Source: DASPSM01 sp036008465 (GTDB lineage: Bacteria; Planctomycetota; Planctomycetia; Planctomycetales; Planctomycetaceae). Taken from it: 64,000 bases of DNA. The stretch spans positions 71,227 through 135,226 of the forward strand of contig DASYNP010000187.1 of assembly GCA_036008465.1 (NCBI GenBank), written 5' to 3'. The notes below the pieces were generated by a model, which worked only from the letters and a program-made list of their open reading frames with translations, made no database searches and was not told the DNA's origin. This document shows, in pieces, positions 18,535 through 27,345 of the stretch. Position 1 is the first letter of the stretch, and each line of letters begins with the position of its first letter. Made by a program: the position numbers and the translations under genes.

Positions 18535-18802
18535 GGCTACTAGCGCGCTTGTTGCCGCCCTCTGGACGAGCTCTCGCCTCGATCGACCCGTGCTCAGGGC
18601 CCAAAGTGCGAGTCTAACGGTTGGACCCTTCGTGACGAGAGCGACGATTAGTTCGGTCAAGAAATCGCAGGATCGCGGCATTTGCCGTTGGAGGGGCCTT
18701 ATCAACGGACCAGACGCATTGATCCGCACGTCGTGTGACCTAGGCTTGCTCGCATTGACCATCATCCAGCATTTCAGCTGCAGAGAAACCCGGACAGCCT
18801 GA

Positions 18803-19927
18803 ATGAGTCTCGATTCCGCCGCTGCCAGCGGGCAGGCCCAGGCAACGATCCTCGTTGTCGACGACGAAGCTCCAGTCCGCAACTTGTTGGCGATGTGGCT
18901 CACCAGCCACAAATACCGCTGCGTGCGCGCGGACAGCGCCGCTGCGGCCCGGCGCTGCCTCGAGACTGAGTCGATCGATCTCATCACGGCCGACATTAAG
19001 ATGCCGGGGGGATCCGGCATCGATCTGCTGCGCCACGTACTGCAGAGTCATCCGGATCTTCCCGTCCTGATGTTGACCGGCAATCGGGACACTGAATCGG
19101 CGATTGAGGCCCTGAACGCCGGCGCTTTTGGCTATCTCTTGAAGCCGGCCCGCGTCGATGAGTTCCTGGCCCAAGTGAATAACGGACTGGAGCTGCATCG
19201 CCTGCGGATTGAACGACGCCGCTACACGGAGGGACTCGAACAGCGAGTTCGGGAGCAAACCAAGGAGATCCGGCTGGCGCACGAAGAGACGATTCACCGT
19301 CTCGTCCAGGCCGCCGCATGTCGCGACCTCGAGACGGGCGCACACATCGTGCGGACCGCCGTGTTCAGCGAAATCCTGGCGCGAGCGGCCGGTTGGGCAT
19401 CAGCCGAGGTCGAGCGCATTCGAATGGCCGCGCCCATGCATGACATTGGAAAGATCGGCGTGCCAGATGCCATTCTTCGCAAGCCCGCGGGCTTGACTCG
19501 AGACGAATACGAAGTGATGAAGCAGCATACCGTCATCGGCGCCAAACTGCTGGCCCGGTCGAATTCGTCGATTCTCCTTATGGCTCGTGAGATCGCGCTG
19601 TGCCACCACGAACGCTGGGATGGAACTGGTTATCCGGCGGGAATTGCCGGCGACGCGATTCCTGAGGCGGCGCGGATTCTGTCCATAGTCGACGTTTACG
19701 ACGCTCTCACGAGCGATCGCCCCTATCGCCGTGCGATGAAAGAGGAAGAAGTCCTCAAAATGATGATGGCCGAGCAGGGGCGTCAATTCGATCCTGTGCT
19801 TCTCGCGACGTTCTTCAGTGTTCTCGAGGAAATCCGGCACGCCGCTAGTAATCATCCGGACGATCCGGAGAACGCCGACAGCTGGCTCGACCTGACGATC
19901 TGTTCCGTTCCCTTCGCAAGTCCTTGA
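18803..19927 (+). CDS. Response regulator with HD-GYP cyclic-di-GMP phosphodiesterase domain
   Basis: 374 residues. Receiver domain at the N-terminus with Asp20/Asp21, phospho-acceptor Asp64 in TADIKMPG and Lys in LLKPA. A short coiled linker leads to an HD-GYP domain with MHDIGKIGVPD, HHERWDGTGYP and VDVYDALTSDRPYR, all metal and GYP residues retained. It should hydrolyse cyclic-di-GMP when phosphorylated. It is divergent from the esterase gene, and a Tad pilus cluster follows on the same strand after 256 bases, so surface attachment may be its output. No partner kinase is adjacent. Confidence 0.92.
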   Translation: MSLDSAAASGQAQATILVVDDEAPVRNLLAMWLTSHKYRCVRADSAAAARRCLETESIDLITADIKMPGGSGIDLLRHVLQSHPDLPVLMLTGNRDTESAIEALNAGAFGYLLKPARVDEFLAQVNNGLELHRLRIERRRYTEGLEQRVREQTKEIRLAHEETIHRLVQAAACRDLETGAHIVRTAVFSEILARAAGWASAEVERIRMAAPMHDIGKIGVPDAILRKPAGLTRDEYEVMKQHTVIGAKLLARSNSSILLMAREIALCHHERWDGTGYPAGIAGDAIPEAARILSIVDVYDALTSDRPYRRAMKEEEVLKMMMAEQGRQFDPVLLATFFSVLEEIRHAASNHPDDPENADSWLDLTICSVPFASP

Positions 19928-20183
19928 GGCCGAAGCGAAACGAGCCGTCGTGCGCATTGGGCACGCCCGGCTTCCTTGGTTCGGCCGATTCCCGCGTCAC
20001 GACCGTCGCGGCTCGCAACTCCGGCAGAAGGCTGCGAGATTTGCGCCTCTTGCCGCGTTGCAAAATCACCTCACCCCGGGTCGCGTCCTACTTTTGATTG
20101 CCGAAATACGCAGCGTTGCGTAAGCGAACACAACGCGCCGACCGCTCCGACGCGGACGGATTCGCAGAGGGACCGAATCTCAG

Positions 20184-21392
20184 ATGGTCATCCTGGTCGT
20201 AAGCGATTGCCAGACGAAGGCGACCCGGCTTCGTCATCTCCTGGCTCAAAACGGCTGCGACTGTCCGCTGGCCAATGTGCTGCCGATCGAGGCCGCCGCC
20301 AACGCGGTTTCGTGCTTTTATCCAAAGCCGGATTTGATCCTGTTCGTCCTTTCCGACGACGCAGAGCGGTGTCACGCCGCCCTGGAACACCTGCGCGAGC
20401 TGTCGGGCGTCGATGTGGTCGTCGTTGGTCCGCGCGATCCCAACTCGATCCTGGGTGCCTTGCATGCAGGCGCGGCCTCGTATCTCGATGAGACCAGCGA
20501 CCTGGAGCGAGATCTCTCCGTAACGCTTGGTCGGCTCTCATCCACCGAACCTGGGAGGTCGCCGGCAGGTCGGTTGACCACGGTCGTCTCTGCCAGCGGA
20601 GGTTGCGGCCGAACACTTGTCGCCGCCAACCTGGCTGTGGCGCTGGCCAAAAAGCACGGGCGCTGCGGTCTGTTCGACCTGGATCTGCACGGGGGCGACC
20701 TGGCTACGTCTCTGAATCTCAAGCCGCGCCACTCGATTGTGGACCTGTGCCGCAACATCGACAAGCTCGATCAAAAGATGTTCGAGCAGTCGCTTGCCGA
20801 GCACGAGAGCGGCGTTTCGGTTCTTGCTGGCCCCGACAACTGGGAAGATGGCCGGTACGTCACACTCGACGGACTGCAGAAGGCCTTGCGGTTCGGCCGG
20901 AGTCTCTTCTCGCACGTCGTCGCCGATCTGGACGCCTTTTGGCAGAAGGACTTTGCCTATCCGCTTCAGCAAAGCACCGCTGTCGTTCTTCTGGTGCGGC
21001 TCGACTTCGCGGCCCTACGAAAGGCGCGGCGCGCGTTGTCGTGTTTCGAGCGTAACGGCGTCGATCGCGACAATGTCTTGCTCGTCGCGGCCCGCTCCGG
21101 TCGGCAAAAGGAGATCAGTGCCGCTCAGGTCGAGTCGGCCCTCGGCATGAAGATTCGGCACTCCGTGCCGGAGGATCCGAGTGCGGCCAACTCATCGACG
21201 AATTGCGGCGTCCCCGTGGTGTTGGAATCGCCGTCCTCGGCGATCAGCAAGGCGATCAATGCGCTGGCTGCCACGATCGTGGCGGAGCCCAAGCGCCCCG
21301 TCGCTGGGAATGGCACCAGTAAGCCGAGTTTGTCCGAAAAATTCCGAACATTTTTCTCACTCAGCGCGCAGGAGCTCGCGCAGGGCAGGTGA
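20184..21392 (+). CDS. cpaE: CpaE/TadZ-like Flp pilus localisation ATPase
   Basis: 402 residues. An atypical receiver-like domain (1-115) precedes a MinD/ParA-like ATPase domain. The nucleotide motif is deviant: SASGGCGRTLV at 136-146, where the family would have a KGGxGKT form, so both the signature Lys and the Walker Lys are replaced (by Ser138 and Arg143). The switch-like LFDLDLHGGDL block is intact. TadZ/CpaE proteins place the Tad secretion machine at a cell position. It is the first gene of the pilus cluster, 39 bases before cpaF. Weak nucleotide hydrolysis is expected, as in several TadZ proteins. Confidence 0.85.
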   Translation: MVILVVSDCQTKATRLRHLLAQNGCDCPLANVLPIEAAANAVSCFYPKPDLILFVLSDDAERCHAALEHLRELSGVDVVVVGPRDPNSILGALHAGAASYLDETSDLERDLSVTLGRLSSTEPGRSPAGRLTTVVSASGGCGRTLVAANLAVALAKKHGRCGLFDLDLHGGDLATSLNLKPRHSIVDLCRNIDKLDQKMFEQSLAEHESGVSVLAGPDNWEDGRYVTLDGLQKALRFGRSLFSHVVADLDAFWQKDFAYPLQQSTAVVLLVRLDFAALRKARRALSCFERNGVDRDNVLLVAARSGRQKEISAAQVESALGMKIRHSVPEDPSAANSSTNCGVPVVLESPSSAISKAINALAATIVAEPKRPVAGNGTSKPSLSEKFRTFFSLSAQELAQGR

Positions 21393-21431
21393 GCTGCCCG
21401 GCGCGTTGTCCTCTGAATTCAGGAACGATCG

Positions 21432-22799
21432 ATGTTTCAAACGCTCGATTTGCGCCCCGCAAGCTTGTCGGCCGGCACTGAGAGCACCGAAGAGCGTTTT
21501 GTGCGGCTCAAGAAGGAGATCCACAAGCAGCTCGTCAGCGGGCTGCACATGCCGTCGGTCGGCAGCGTCGACGACTATGAGCTGCGACGAGAGCTCCGGC
21601 GGGGAATCGAACAGCTTTGCGAGGACCGCACGGAACTGCTGAGCCAAGATGAGCGCATGCGGCTCGTCAACGAGGTCGTCGACGAGACCTTGGGGCTCGG
21701 TCCCCTGGAACCCTTGCTCCGCGATCCTACGATCACCGACATTCTGATCAATGGCCCTCGCACGGTGTACGTCGAGCGCCGCGGTCGGCTCGAGCGAACC
21801 AGCGTCACGTTCCACGACGAACAGCATCTACTGGAAATCGTCCAGCGGATCGCGAGTAAAGTCGGCCGGCGGCTCGACGAATCGAGTCCCATGGTCGATG
21901 CCCGCCTGGCGGACGGCAGCCGGGTGAACGCAGTCATCCGACCGCTTGCGCTCGATGGGGCGCTGGTGTCGATCCGGCGTTTTTCAGCCAAGCCGCTTCT
22001 GGCGGCCGATCTCATCGCCCGAAAATCGGTCACTCCCGAAATCATCGAGTTCCTGGCGGCCTGCGTGAAGGCCCGCTTGAACATCGTGATTTCTGGAGGA
22101 ACCGGCAGCGGAAAGACCACGTTTCTCAACATGCTGTCGGGCTACATTCCGGACGACGAGCGCGTGGCAACCATCGAGGACGCGGCCGAGCTGCAGCTTC
22201 AACAGCCGCACGTCGCGCGAATGGAGACCCGGCCCACGAATCTCGAGGGGCGCGGCGAAATCACCACGCGAGAACTCGTGCGGAATGCACTCCGGATGCG
22301 GCCGGATCGAATCGTCGTGGGCGAGTGTCGCGGTGCGGAAGCATTCGACATGTTGCAGGCCATGATGACGGGCCACGAAGGGGGCATGACGACGATCCAT
22401 TCCAACGACACCCGCGAGGCTATTAGCCGCCTCGAGATGCTCATCAGTATGGGCGGTCACGAGCTGTCGATGTGGTTCATTCGCCGTCAGATCGCTTCGG
22501 CGATTGACATCGTCGTGCAGTGCGCTCGCCTGAGCGGGGGGATCCGGAGGGTCGTTCAGGTTTCGGAAGTCACGGGAGCCGAAGGAGAGGTTATCGCGAT
22601 GCACGATCTGTTCACGTTTGAGCAGACCGGGGTCGACGAGAACAAAGTTGCCCAGGGCCACTTCCGCGCGACGGGCATCCGACCGGCCTGCCTCGAACGT
22701 CTAGCGGCCCATGGCAACGGCCTCGATGCGAACCTGTTCGAGCGGCGCACTCTGGAAACAACTCGCCTGGCTTCGATCTCGCACGCGAGTAAACGTTGA
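21432..22799 (+). CDS. cpaF: CpaF/TadA-type secretion ATPase of the Tad pilus
   Basis: 455 residues, normal length. The N-terminal domain (1-110) ends in DPTITDILINGP, typical of TadA. Walker A is GGTGSGKTT (222-230), followed by the Asp box (ATIEDAAELQL), Walker B-like region (RMRPDRIVVGECRGAEA) and His box (GHEGGMTTIHSND). It powers pilin assembly at the inner membrane. An AGGAA ribosome site precedes the ATG. The stop overlaps the start of tadB (TGATG). Confidence 0.95.
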   Translation: MFQTLDLRPASLSAGTESTEERFVRLKKEIHKQLVSGLHMPSVGSVDDYELRRELRRGIEQLCEDRTELLSQDERMRLVNEVVDETLGLGPLEPLLRDPTITDILINGPRTVYVERRGRLERTSVTFHDEQHLLEIVQRIASKVGRRLDESSPMVDARLADGSRVNAVIRPLALDGALVSIRRFSAKPLLAADLIARKSVTPEIIEFLAACVKARLNIVISGGTGSGKTTFLNMLSGYIPDDERVATIEDAAELQLQQPHVARMETRPTNLEGRGEITTRELVRNALRMRPDRIVVGECRGAEAFDMLQAMMTGHEGGMTTIHSNDTREAISRLEMLISMGGHELSMWFIRRQIASAIDIVVQCARLSGGIRRVVQVSEVTGAEGEVIAMHDLFTFEQTGVDENKVAQGHFRATGIRPACLERLAAHGNGLDANLFERRTLETTRLASISHASKR

Positions 22800-23755
22800 T
22801 GGATCCCATCGTTGTCAAACTGGCGACTTTCGTCGCGGCTGTGCTCGCGGTCGTCGGCGTGTTTTCGGTCATCTCTGACGTGATCCTGCGGGACAAGGCG
22901 CGGATCAAGGCACGGATCGACCAAGAGTTTGGCGACGAGCGCCAGCGCCTCGCCCGGAAGTCGGAGCTTTTCAAGGACCTCAAGATGTTCCACGCGGAGA
23001 CGTCGCGACACGTCCCCGTCATTTGGACACGCTTTGTGACGGCCGTCGAGCACTCAGGGTTAAATACGAGTCCTTTCAGGATCGTGCAAATTGCTCTGAC
23101 TGTGGCGATCATCGGTGCCGTCGTGGGGACGACCTTGACGGGCCTTTGGCTGGTTGGAACTGTCTTCGCGGCTATCGGCATCGTCGCGCCGTTTGCCTAC
23201 GTTTACGCGGCCCGCGCGGCTCGCATGCATGCGATCTGCATGCAGCTTCCAGAAACCTTCGATTTGATGGCCCGAGCCATCAAGGCCGGCCAGACAATGT
23301 CGGGCGCCATGCAATTGGCGGCCGATCAATTGAAGCCGCCCATCTCGAGCGAGCTAGCGGCCTGTTGCGAGCAGCAGAATCTCGGTTTGCCCCATGACGT
23401 CGCGCTGCAGGAACTGGCCCGACGTACCGGTGTGATGGAATTGCAGATGTTCGTCGTCGCGTTGCTCGTCCACCGAAACACCGGTGGAAATCTCGCAGAC
23501 ATTCTCCAGAGCTTGTCCGACGTGATCCGTAAGCGCACGCGGCTTCGTGGGAAGATCAAGGCTGCCACGAGCGAAGGGCGTCTGCAAGCAGTTGTCTTGT
23601 CGGTGTTACCGCTGGCTGCGTTTTTGGGCCTGGTGATGATCAATCGACCCTACGCCCAAATTCTGCTCGACCGTCCGGACTTGCTGTGTGCGATTCTCGC
23701 CTCGGAGGCATTGGGGTCGCTGTGGATTCGTCGGATCGTGAATTTCGAGTACTGA
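22799..23755 (+). CDS. tadB: TadB-like inner-membrane platform protein
   Basis: 318 residues from the ATG overlapping the cpaF stop; a TTG three bases earlier is an alternative. A leading membrane helix (7-28), a basic cytoplasmic part, two helices at about 97-140, and a type II secretion F domain with LPETFDLMARAIKAGQ and LVHRNTGGNLADILQSLS, then two C-terminal helices. It forms the Tad export platform with TadC. Confidence 0.92.
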   Translation: MDPIVVKLATFVAAVLAVVGVFSVISDVILRDKARIKARIDQEFGDERQRLARKSELFKDLKMFHAETSRHVPVIWTRFVTAVEHSGLNTSPFRIVQIALTVAIIGAVVGTTLTGLWLVGTVFAAIGIVAPFAYVYAARAARMHAICMQLPETFDLMARAIKAGQTMSGAMQLAADQLKPPISSELAACCEQQNLGLPHDVALQELARRTGVMELQMFVVALLVHRNTGGNLADILQSLSDVIRKRTRLRGKIKAATSEGRLQAVVLSVLPLAAFLGLVMINRPYAQILLDRPDLLCAILASEALGSLWIRRIVNFEY

Positions 23756-23769
23756 TCGTGGAATGAGAA

Positions 23770-24756
23770 ATGAACTGGCACTCGTTGACGGTGATGGGTT
23801 GGGACTCGCTGACGGTGCCGGTGTGCGCATTCCTCGCCGTCAGCGGCCTGACCTATCTTGCGTTTCATGCCATCTGGGCGCGCGACCGACGTGTTGATGA
23901 TCGGCTCGTCGAGCTCTCGAGCGACACGCCATCGGCGCAGGCGCGATTGGTCCGATCGGATTCGCCGGCCGCCAACTCTGTGCGTTCGAAGATCGCGAGA
24001 CTCGCAGCGCAGCTTTTGCCGAACGATAAGCGCGAACGGACTCAGCTTCAAACGCGACTGATGCATGCCGGGATTTATGCGACGTGGGCACCCGGAGTCT
24101 TTCTGACCGTCAAGATCGCACTGATTATCGTCCCGGTGTTCGTGGCATTGTTCCTCGGCGCCCTGGGTCTCGGCCACCCCGAGCGGATTCTCCTGTATGC
24201 GGGCATCGTCGGGGGGATCGGGATCATCCTGCCCAGCCTGTGGCTCAAAAGACGGAAAGCCCGACGCCATTCGACGTTGATGAAATCGCTGCCCGATTTC
24301 CTCGATCTCATGGTGACCTGCGTTCAAGCCGGACTGAGTATGAACGGAGCCCTGCAACGCGTGACCGAGGAGCTGGCAGTCGCACATCCCGCTCTCGCCG
24401 GAGAAATGGGGATCGTTGAACGGCAGATCGAGCTTGGCGCAACTCCTGACCTGGCGCTTCGCAATTTTGCCGATCGTTCAGATCTGGCCGCGATCTCGAC
24501 GCTCAGCACGCTGGTCGAGCAAAGCCGGCGTTTCGGCACGAGCATCTCCGATGCCCTGCGGACCCACGCAGAAACGATTCGCGAACAACGCGAGCAGCGA
24601 GCAGAGGAGATGGCCCAGAGAGCTGCCGTGAAAATTCTGTTCCCGACCTTGTTACTCATATTCCCCGCAATCTTCATCGTGCTTGTGGGCCCGGCAGCGG
24701 TTCAGATCGTCCGAACGTTCTCGACACCACACCACGCCGCCCCTGAGAGCAAGTAA
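23770..24756 (+). CDS. tadC: TadC-like inner-membrane platform protein
   Basis: 328 residues, 14 bases after tadB. Membrane helix at about 12-34, paired helices near 110-160, then the type II secretion F domain (LPDFLDLMVTCVQAGLSM, then VEQSRRFGTSISDALRTHA) and a C-terminal helix (LLLIFPAIFIVLVGPAAV). It pairs with TadB in the inner-membrane platform. Its stop is directly followed by the ATG of the first tadE-like gene. Confidence 0.93.
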   Translation: MNWHSLTVMGWDSLTVPVCAFLAVSGLTYLAFHAIWARDRRVDDRLVELSSDTPSAQARLVRSDSPAANSVRSKIARLAAQLLPNDKRERTQLQTRLMHAGIYATWAPGVFLTVKIALIIVPVFVALFLGALGLGHPERILLYAGIVGGIGIILPSLWLKRRKARRHSTLMKSLPDFLDLMVTCVQAGLSMNGALQRVTEELAVAHPALAGEMGIVERQIELGATPDLALRNFADRSDLAAISTLSTLVEQSRRFGTSISDALRTHAETIREQREQRAEEMAQRAAVKILFPTLLLIFPAIFIVLVGPAAVQIVRTFSTPHHAAPESK

Positions 24757-25230
24757 ATGCGCAAGCCATCGGGAAAGCCTCGCGGGACGTCGAAACAGAC
24801 GAGCTCGGATTGTCGAGCTGGTCGCCAGAGCCGGCGTGCCGCGGCCGCCACCGAGCTGGCGCTGACGTTGCCGCTGCTCCTGCTCTTGGCATTTGGCTGC
24901 GTCGAACTGGGGCGTGCAGTCTCGATTTACACAATGGTTTCCTGCGCGGCGCGGGCGGGCGCCGAGTACGGGGCGACACACGGCTATAGCAACTACACGT
25001 ATTCATCGTGGCAGAGCCAGGTGACGCAACAAGTGCAGAACGCGGTGCAGGGAAACCCGTCGTTCAATTCGAGCCTGCTTTCAGTCAGCGTGAATACCAC
25101 GTCGGAAGCGGGCGGATTCAATCTGGCGACGGTCACGGCGAATTATCAGTTCAGCACGATCACACAGTGGCCCGGCCTTCCCCATCAGTTCACGATCACC
25201 CATACCGTGGGGATGCGGCGATACCGATGA
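24757..25230 (+). CDS. TadE-like pseudopilin
   Basis: 157 residues. A basic N-terminus of 25-30 residues leads to the TadE motif RRAAAATELALTLPLLLLLAF, in which the Glu at the start of the hydrophobic helix is kept, followed by a Gly/Ser/Thr-rich extracytoplasmic domain. TadE-like proteins are processed by a prepilin peptidase and act as minor pilins. It begins immediately after the tadC stop and overlaps the next gene by 4 bases. Confidence 0.88.
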   Translation: MRKPSGKPRGTSKQTSSDCRAGRQSRRAAAATELALTLPLLLLLAFGCVELGRAVSIYTMVSCAARAGAEYGATHGYSNYTYSSWQSQVTQQVQNAVQGNPSFNSSLLSVSVNTTSEAGGFNLATVTANYQFSTITQWPGLPHQFTITHTVGMRRYR

Positions 25231-25781
25231 TTGAGCAGACAGCACAAACAGTCGCAAATTGTATCCGCGCTCGGTCGCACTGGCGGCTTGGCCGCCAGTG
25301 CGCTTCCTGGAGATGCGCGAAGAGGACACTGGCGGACAGATACGCCGCGCCGCGCCGGGGCGTTGCGGCCGTCGAAGCCGCGATTGTTTTGACCGTTTTC
25401 CTACTCATCTTGTTTGTGATGATCGATCTGGGACTCATGGTTCTCGATTACAACCTCTTGTGTGATGGAGCACAGCAATTTTGCCGTCAGGCAATCATTC
25501 ACGGGTCAAAATCAGCGCCGCAAGAAACGATGTGGGGCCCATCCACGGTTCAGGGGAACGGCGGAGATGGCTCACAGTACAGCCAGAGCTTTAAGCAGGA
25601 TCTGACAGCTCTGCCGCTCGCCAAGGTGAACTACAAGCTCGAATGGACTAACGGAACGAACCGGCCCGACGATCCGGTGCAAGCGACGCTGACCTACCAA
25701 TACAGCCCCATGATTCCATTTGTGTTGGGGAACAAGCCGATCGCACTCGAAGCCGTTTGCACGATGGCCATCGATCATTGA
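25227..25781 (+). CDS. Second TadE-like pseudopilin
   Basis: 184 residues from the ATG that overlaps the previous stop. An in-frame upstream extension only shadows that gene. A long basic leader (about 45 residues) precedes RRGVAAVEAAIVLTVFLLI, the TadE motif with Glu, then a Cys-containing extracytoplasmic domain. It is probably the TadF/TadE partner of the preceding pseudopilin. Confidence 0.85.
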   Translation: MIEQTAQTVANCIRARSHWRLGRQCASWRCAKRTLADRYAAPRRGVAAVEAAIVLTVFLLILFVMIDLGLMVLDYNLLCDGAQQFCRQAIIHGSKSAPQETMWGPSTVQGNGGDGSQYSQSFKQDLTALPLAKVNYKLEWTNGTNRPDDPVQATLTYQYSPMIPFVLGNKPIALEAVCTMAIDH

Positions 25782-25808
25782 TGAGCAACATTCCTGTGAG
25801 GCGAACAG

Positions 25809-27341
25809 ATGCATTCCACCATCCGCAATCGCATCCTTGAGCGTGCTGGCGCCCATCCTGGGCGTCTTCTTGCACCATCAACGTTCGGTCATCGCCGCTC
25901 TGCGGGTGTGCTCGTCATTTTGGCGATCGCACTGCCCATGTTGATGGGCATCGCGGGACTTGTTCTCGACACCAGCATTTTGTTCGCCGCTCACCGCAAC
26001 CTGCAAAGCGCCGCCGACGCGGCCGCGACCGCTGCCGCAATGACGATCTACCAAGGTGGAAGCGTCGCCCAGGCCCAGGCGATTGCCACCACGTCCGTGC
26101 AGGGCGACAACTCGCTCTCTGATGCCACGGTCGCGCTGAGCGTCCCTCCCACCACCGGACCTTACGCGGGGAACTCGAGTTACGCGCAAGTGGTCGTCAC
26201 CCGCAAGGCAAGCACATTTCTCATCCAAGTGTTGGGTGGTTCATCGGTCCAGACGATTCAAGCGACTTCGACGGCGGGTGCACAAGCGGCTACGGCGGGC
26301 GGTGCGATCTACCTGCTCGATCCGAATCCACCAGGAATCACGGTGAACCTGGCGCCGGTTGCCCCCCTTTCGTTGACGCTCCCGCCCATCTTGGGGGGGC
26401 TGCAGGTACTGGGACTGGGCCAACTTCAGGTGAACGGGGCTGTCCTCGACAACAATCAATGGGGAGGAGTCGACCAGAACGGTAATCCAGCGGGTTCCGG
26501 GCCGGCCCCGCCCTATGCAGCCTCGTGCACACCGTTGATCAGTCTCACGAACGTCGCAGCCCAGGATATCCGTGTGGTGGGCGGAGTCGACAATCCGCAT
26601 AACTATGGCAGCATCAACGCCGGCCAGGCCAGCCCGTTGCGATGCAATGCACTGCCGGTCCCTGATCCGTTCAGCAGCGTCCCCGCGCCGACGACGGCCG
26701 CCGACGGCAAGAACGTCGTGGCGACGAATTACGGTGGCGTGACCGTCATCGGGTTGCCGTTGCTGCCGGCCAAGACCTTCAACCCCGGCGTTTACGATTG
26801 GATCGAAATCGTAAGCGGCTCGGTGACCTTCAACCCCGGCGTTTACATCATCCGCAGCGTCAATCCGATTACTCAAGTGGCGCTGAACGTTGTGGCGGGC
26901 ACCGTGACGGCCAATGGCGTGACGTTTTATATCACCAACACGGCCAATTATTCGCCCGCCTCGGGCGCACCCGACAACGGCGATGGCAATGCTGTTCCCC
27001 CGGCGGGATCGCCCAACTTGATTCCCAGCGTCGTCATCGCTTCGTTGCTCGGCAGCAGCTATTCCGGCCTGAACGACCCGAGCAGCCCGTTCAATGGATT
27101 GCTCATTTACCAACGGCGCATCGACCGTCGACCGATCGTTTTGGTCGACGAGACGTTGATCCTGGGAGGAACGCTCAGTGGAGCCGTCTACGCCAAATAT
27201 GGACAAGCGATCTTTGCCGCGAACGGAACCTACAACCTCCAATTCGCGACCGGGTCGATGCTCTGTTTGAACGTCCTCCAGTGCAAACTGAGCCCCACCA
27301 CATTGCTCCCTCCTGCGATGGACGTCTACCTCGTCCAATAA
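25809..27341 (+). CDS. TadG-like Flp pilus protein
   Basis: 510 residues. After a basic leader, the helix GVLVILAIALPMLMGIAGLV (about 34-53) is followed by LDTSILFAAHRNLQSAADAA, the typical TadG start, in which the DxxxLxxxRRxLQxAADAA pattern is recognisable. The rest is a large secreted Gly/Pro/Asn-rich beta region with a duplicated FNPGVY motif. No C-terminal VWA metal site is seen. It closes the pilus gene run; the hybrid kinase starts 4 bases later. Confidence 0.85.
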   Translation: MHSTIRNRILERAGAHPGRLLAPSTFGHRRSAGVLVILAIALPMLMGIAGLVLDTSILFAAHRNLQSAADAAATAAAMTIYQGGSVAQAQAIATTSVQGDNSLSDATVALSVPPTTGPYAGNSSYAQVVVTRKASTFLIQVLGGSSVQTIQATSTAGAQAATAGGAIYLLDPNPPGITVNLAPVAPLSLTLPPILGGLQVLGLGQLQVNGAVLDNNQWGGVDQNGNPAGSGPAPPYAASCTPLISLTNVAAQDIRVVGGVDNPHNYGSINAGQASPLRCNALPVPDPFSSVPAPTTAADGKNVVATNYGGVTVIGLPLLPAKTFNPGVYDWIEIVSGSVTFNPGVYIIRSVNPITQVALNVVAGTVTANGVTFYITNTANYSPASGAPDNGDGNAVPPAGSPNLIPSVVIASLLGSSYSGLNDPSSPFNGLLIYQRRIDRRPIVLVDETLILGGTLSGAVYAKYGQAIFAANGTYNLQFATGSMLCLNVLQCKLSPTTLLPPAMDVYLVQ

Positions 27342-27345
27342 GTCG

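Noticed and set aside
18535..19020. Long N-terminal extension of the esterase
   Set aside because: It overlaps the start of the divergent HD-GYP regulator and has no domain; the ATG at 18534 begins a clear signal peptide.
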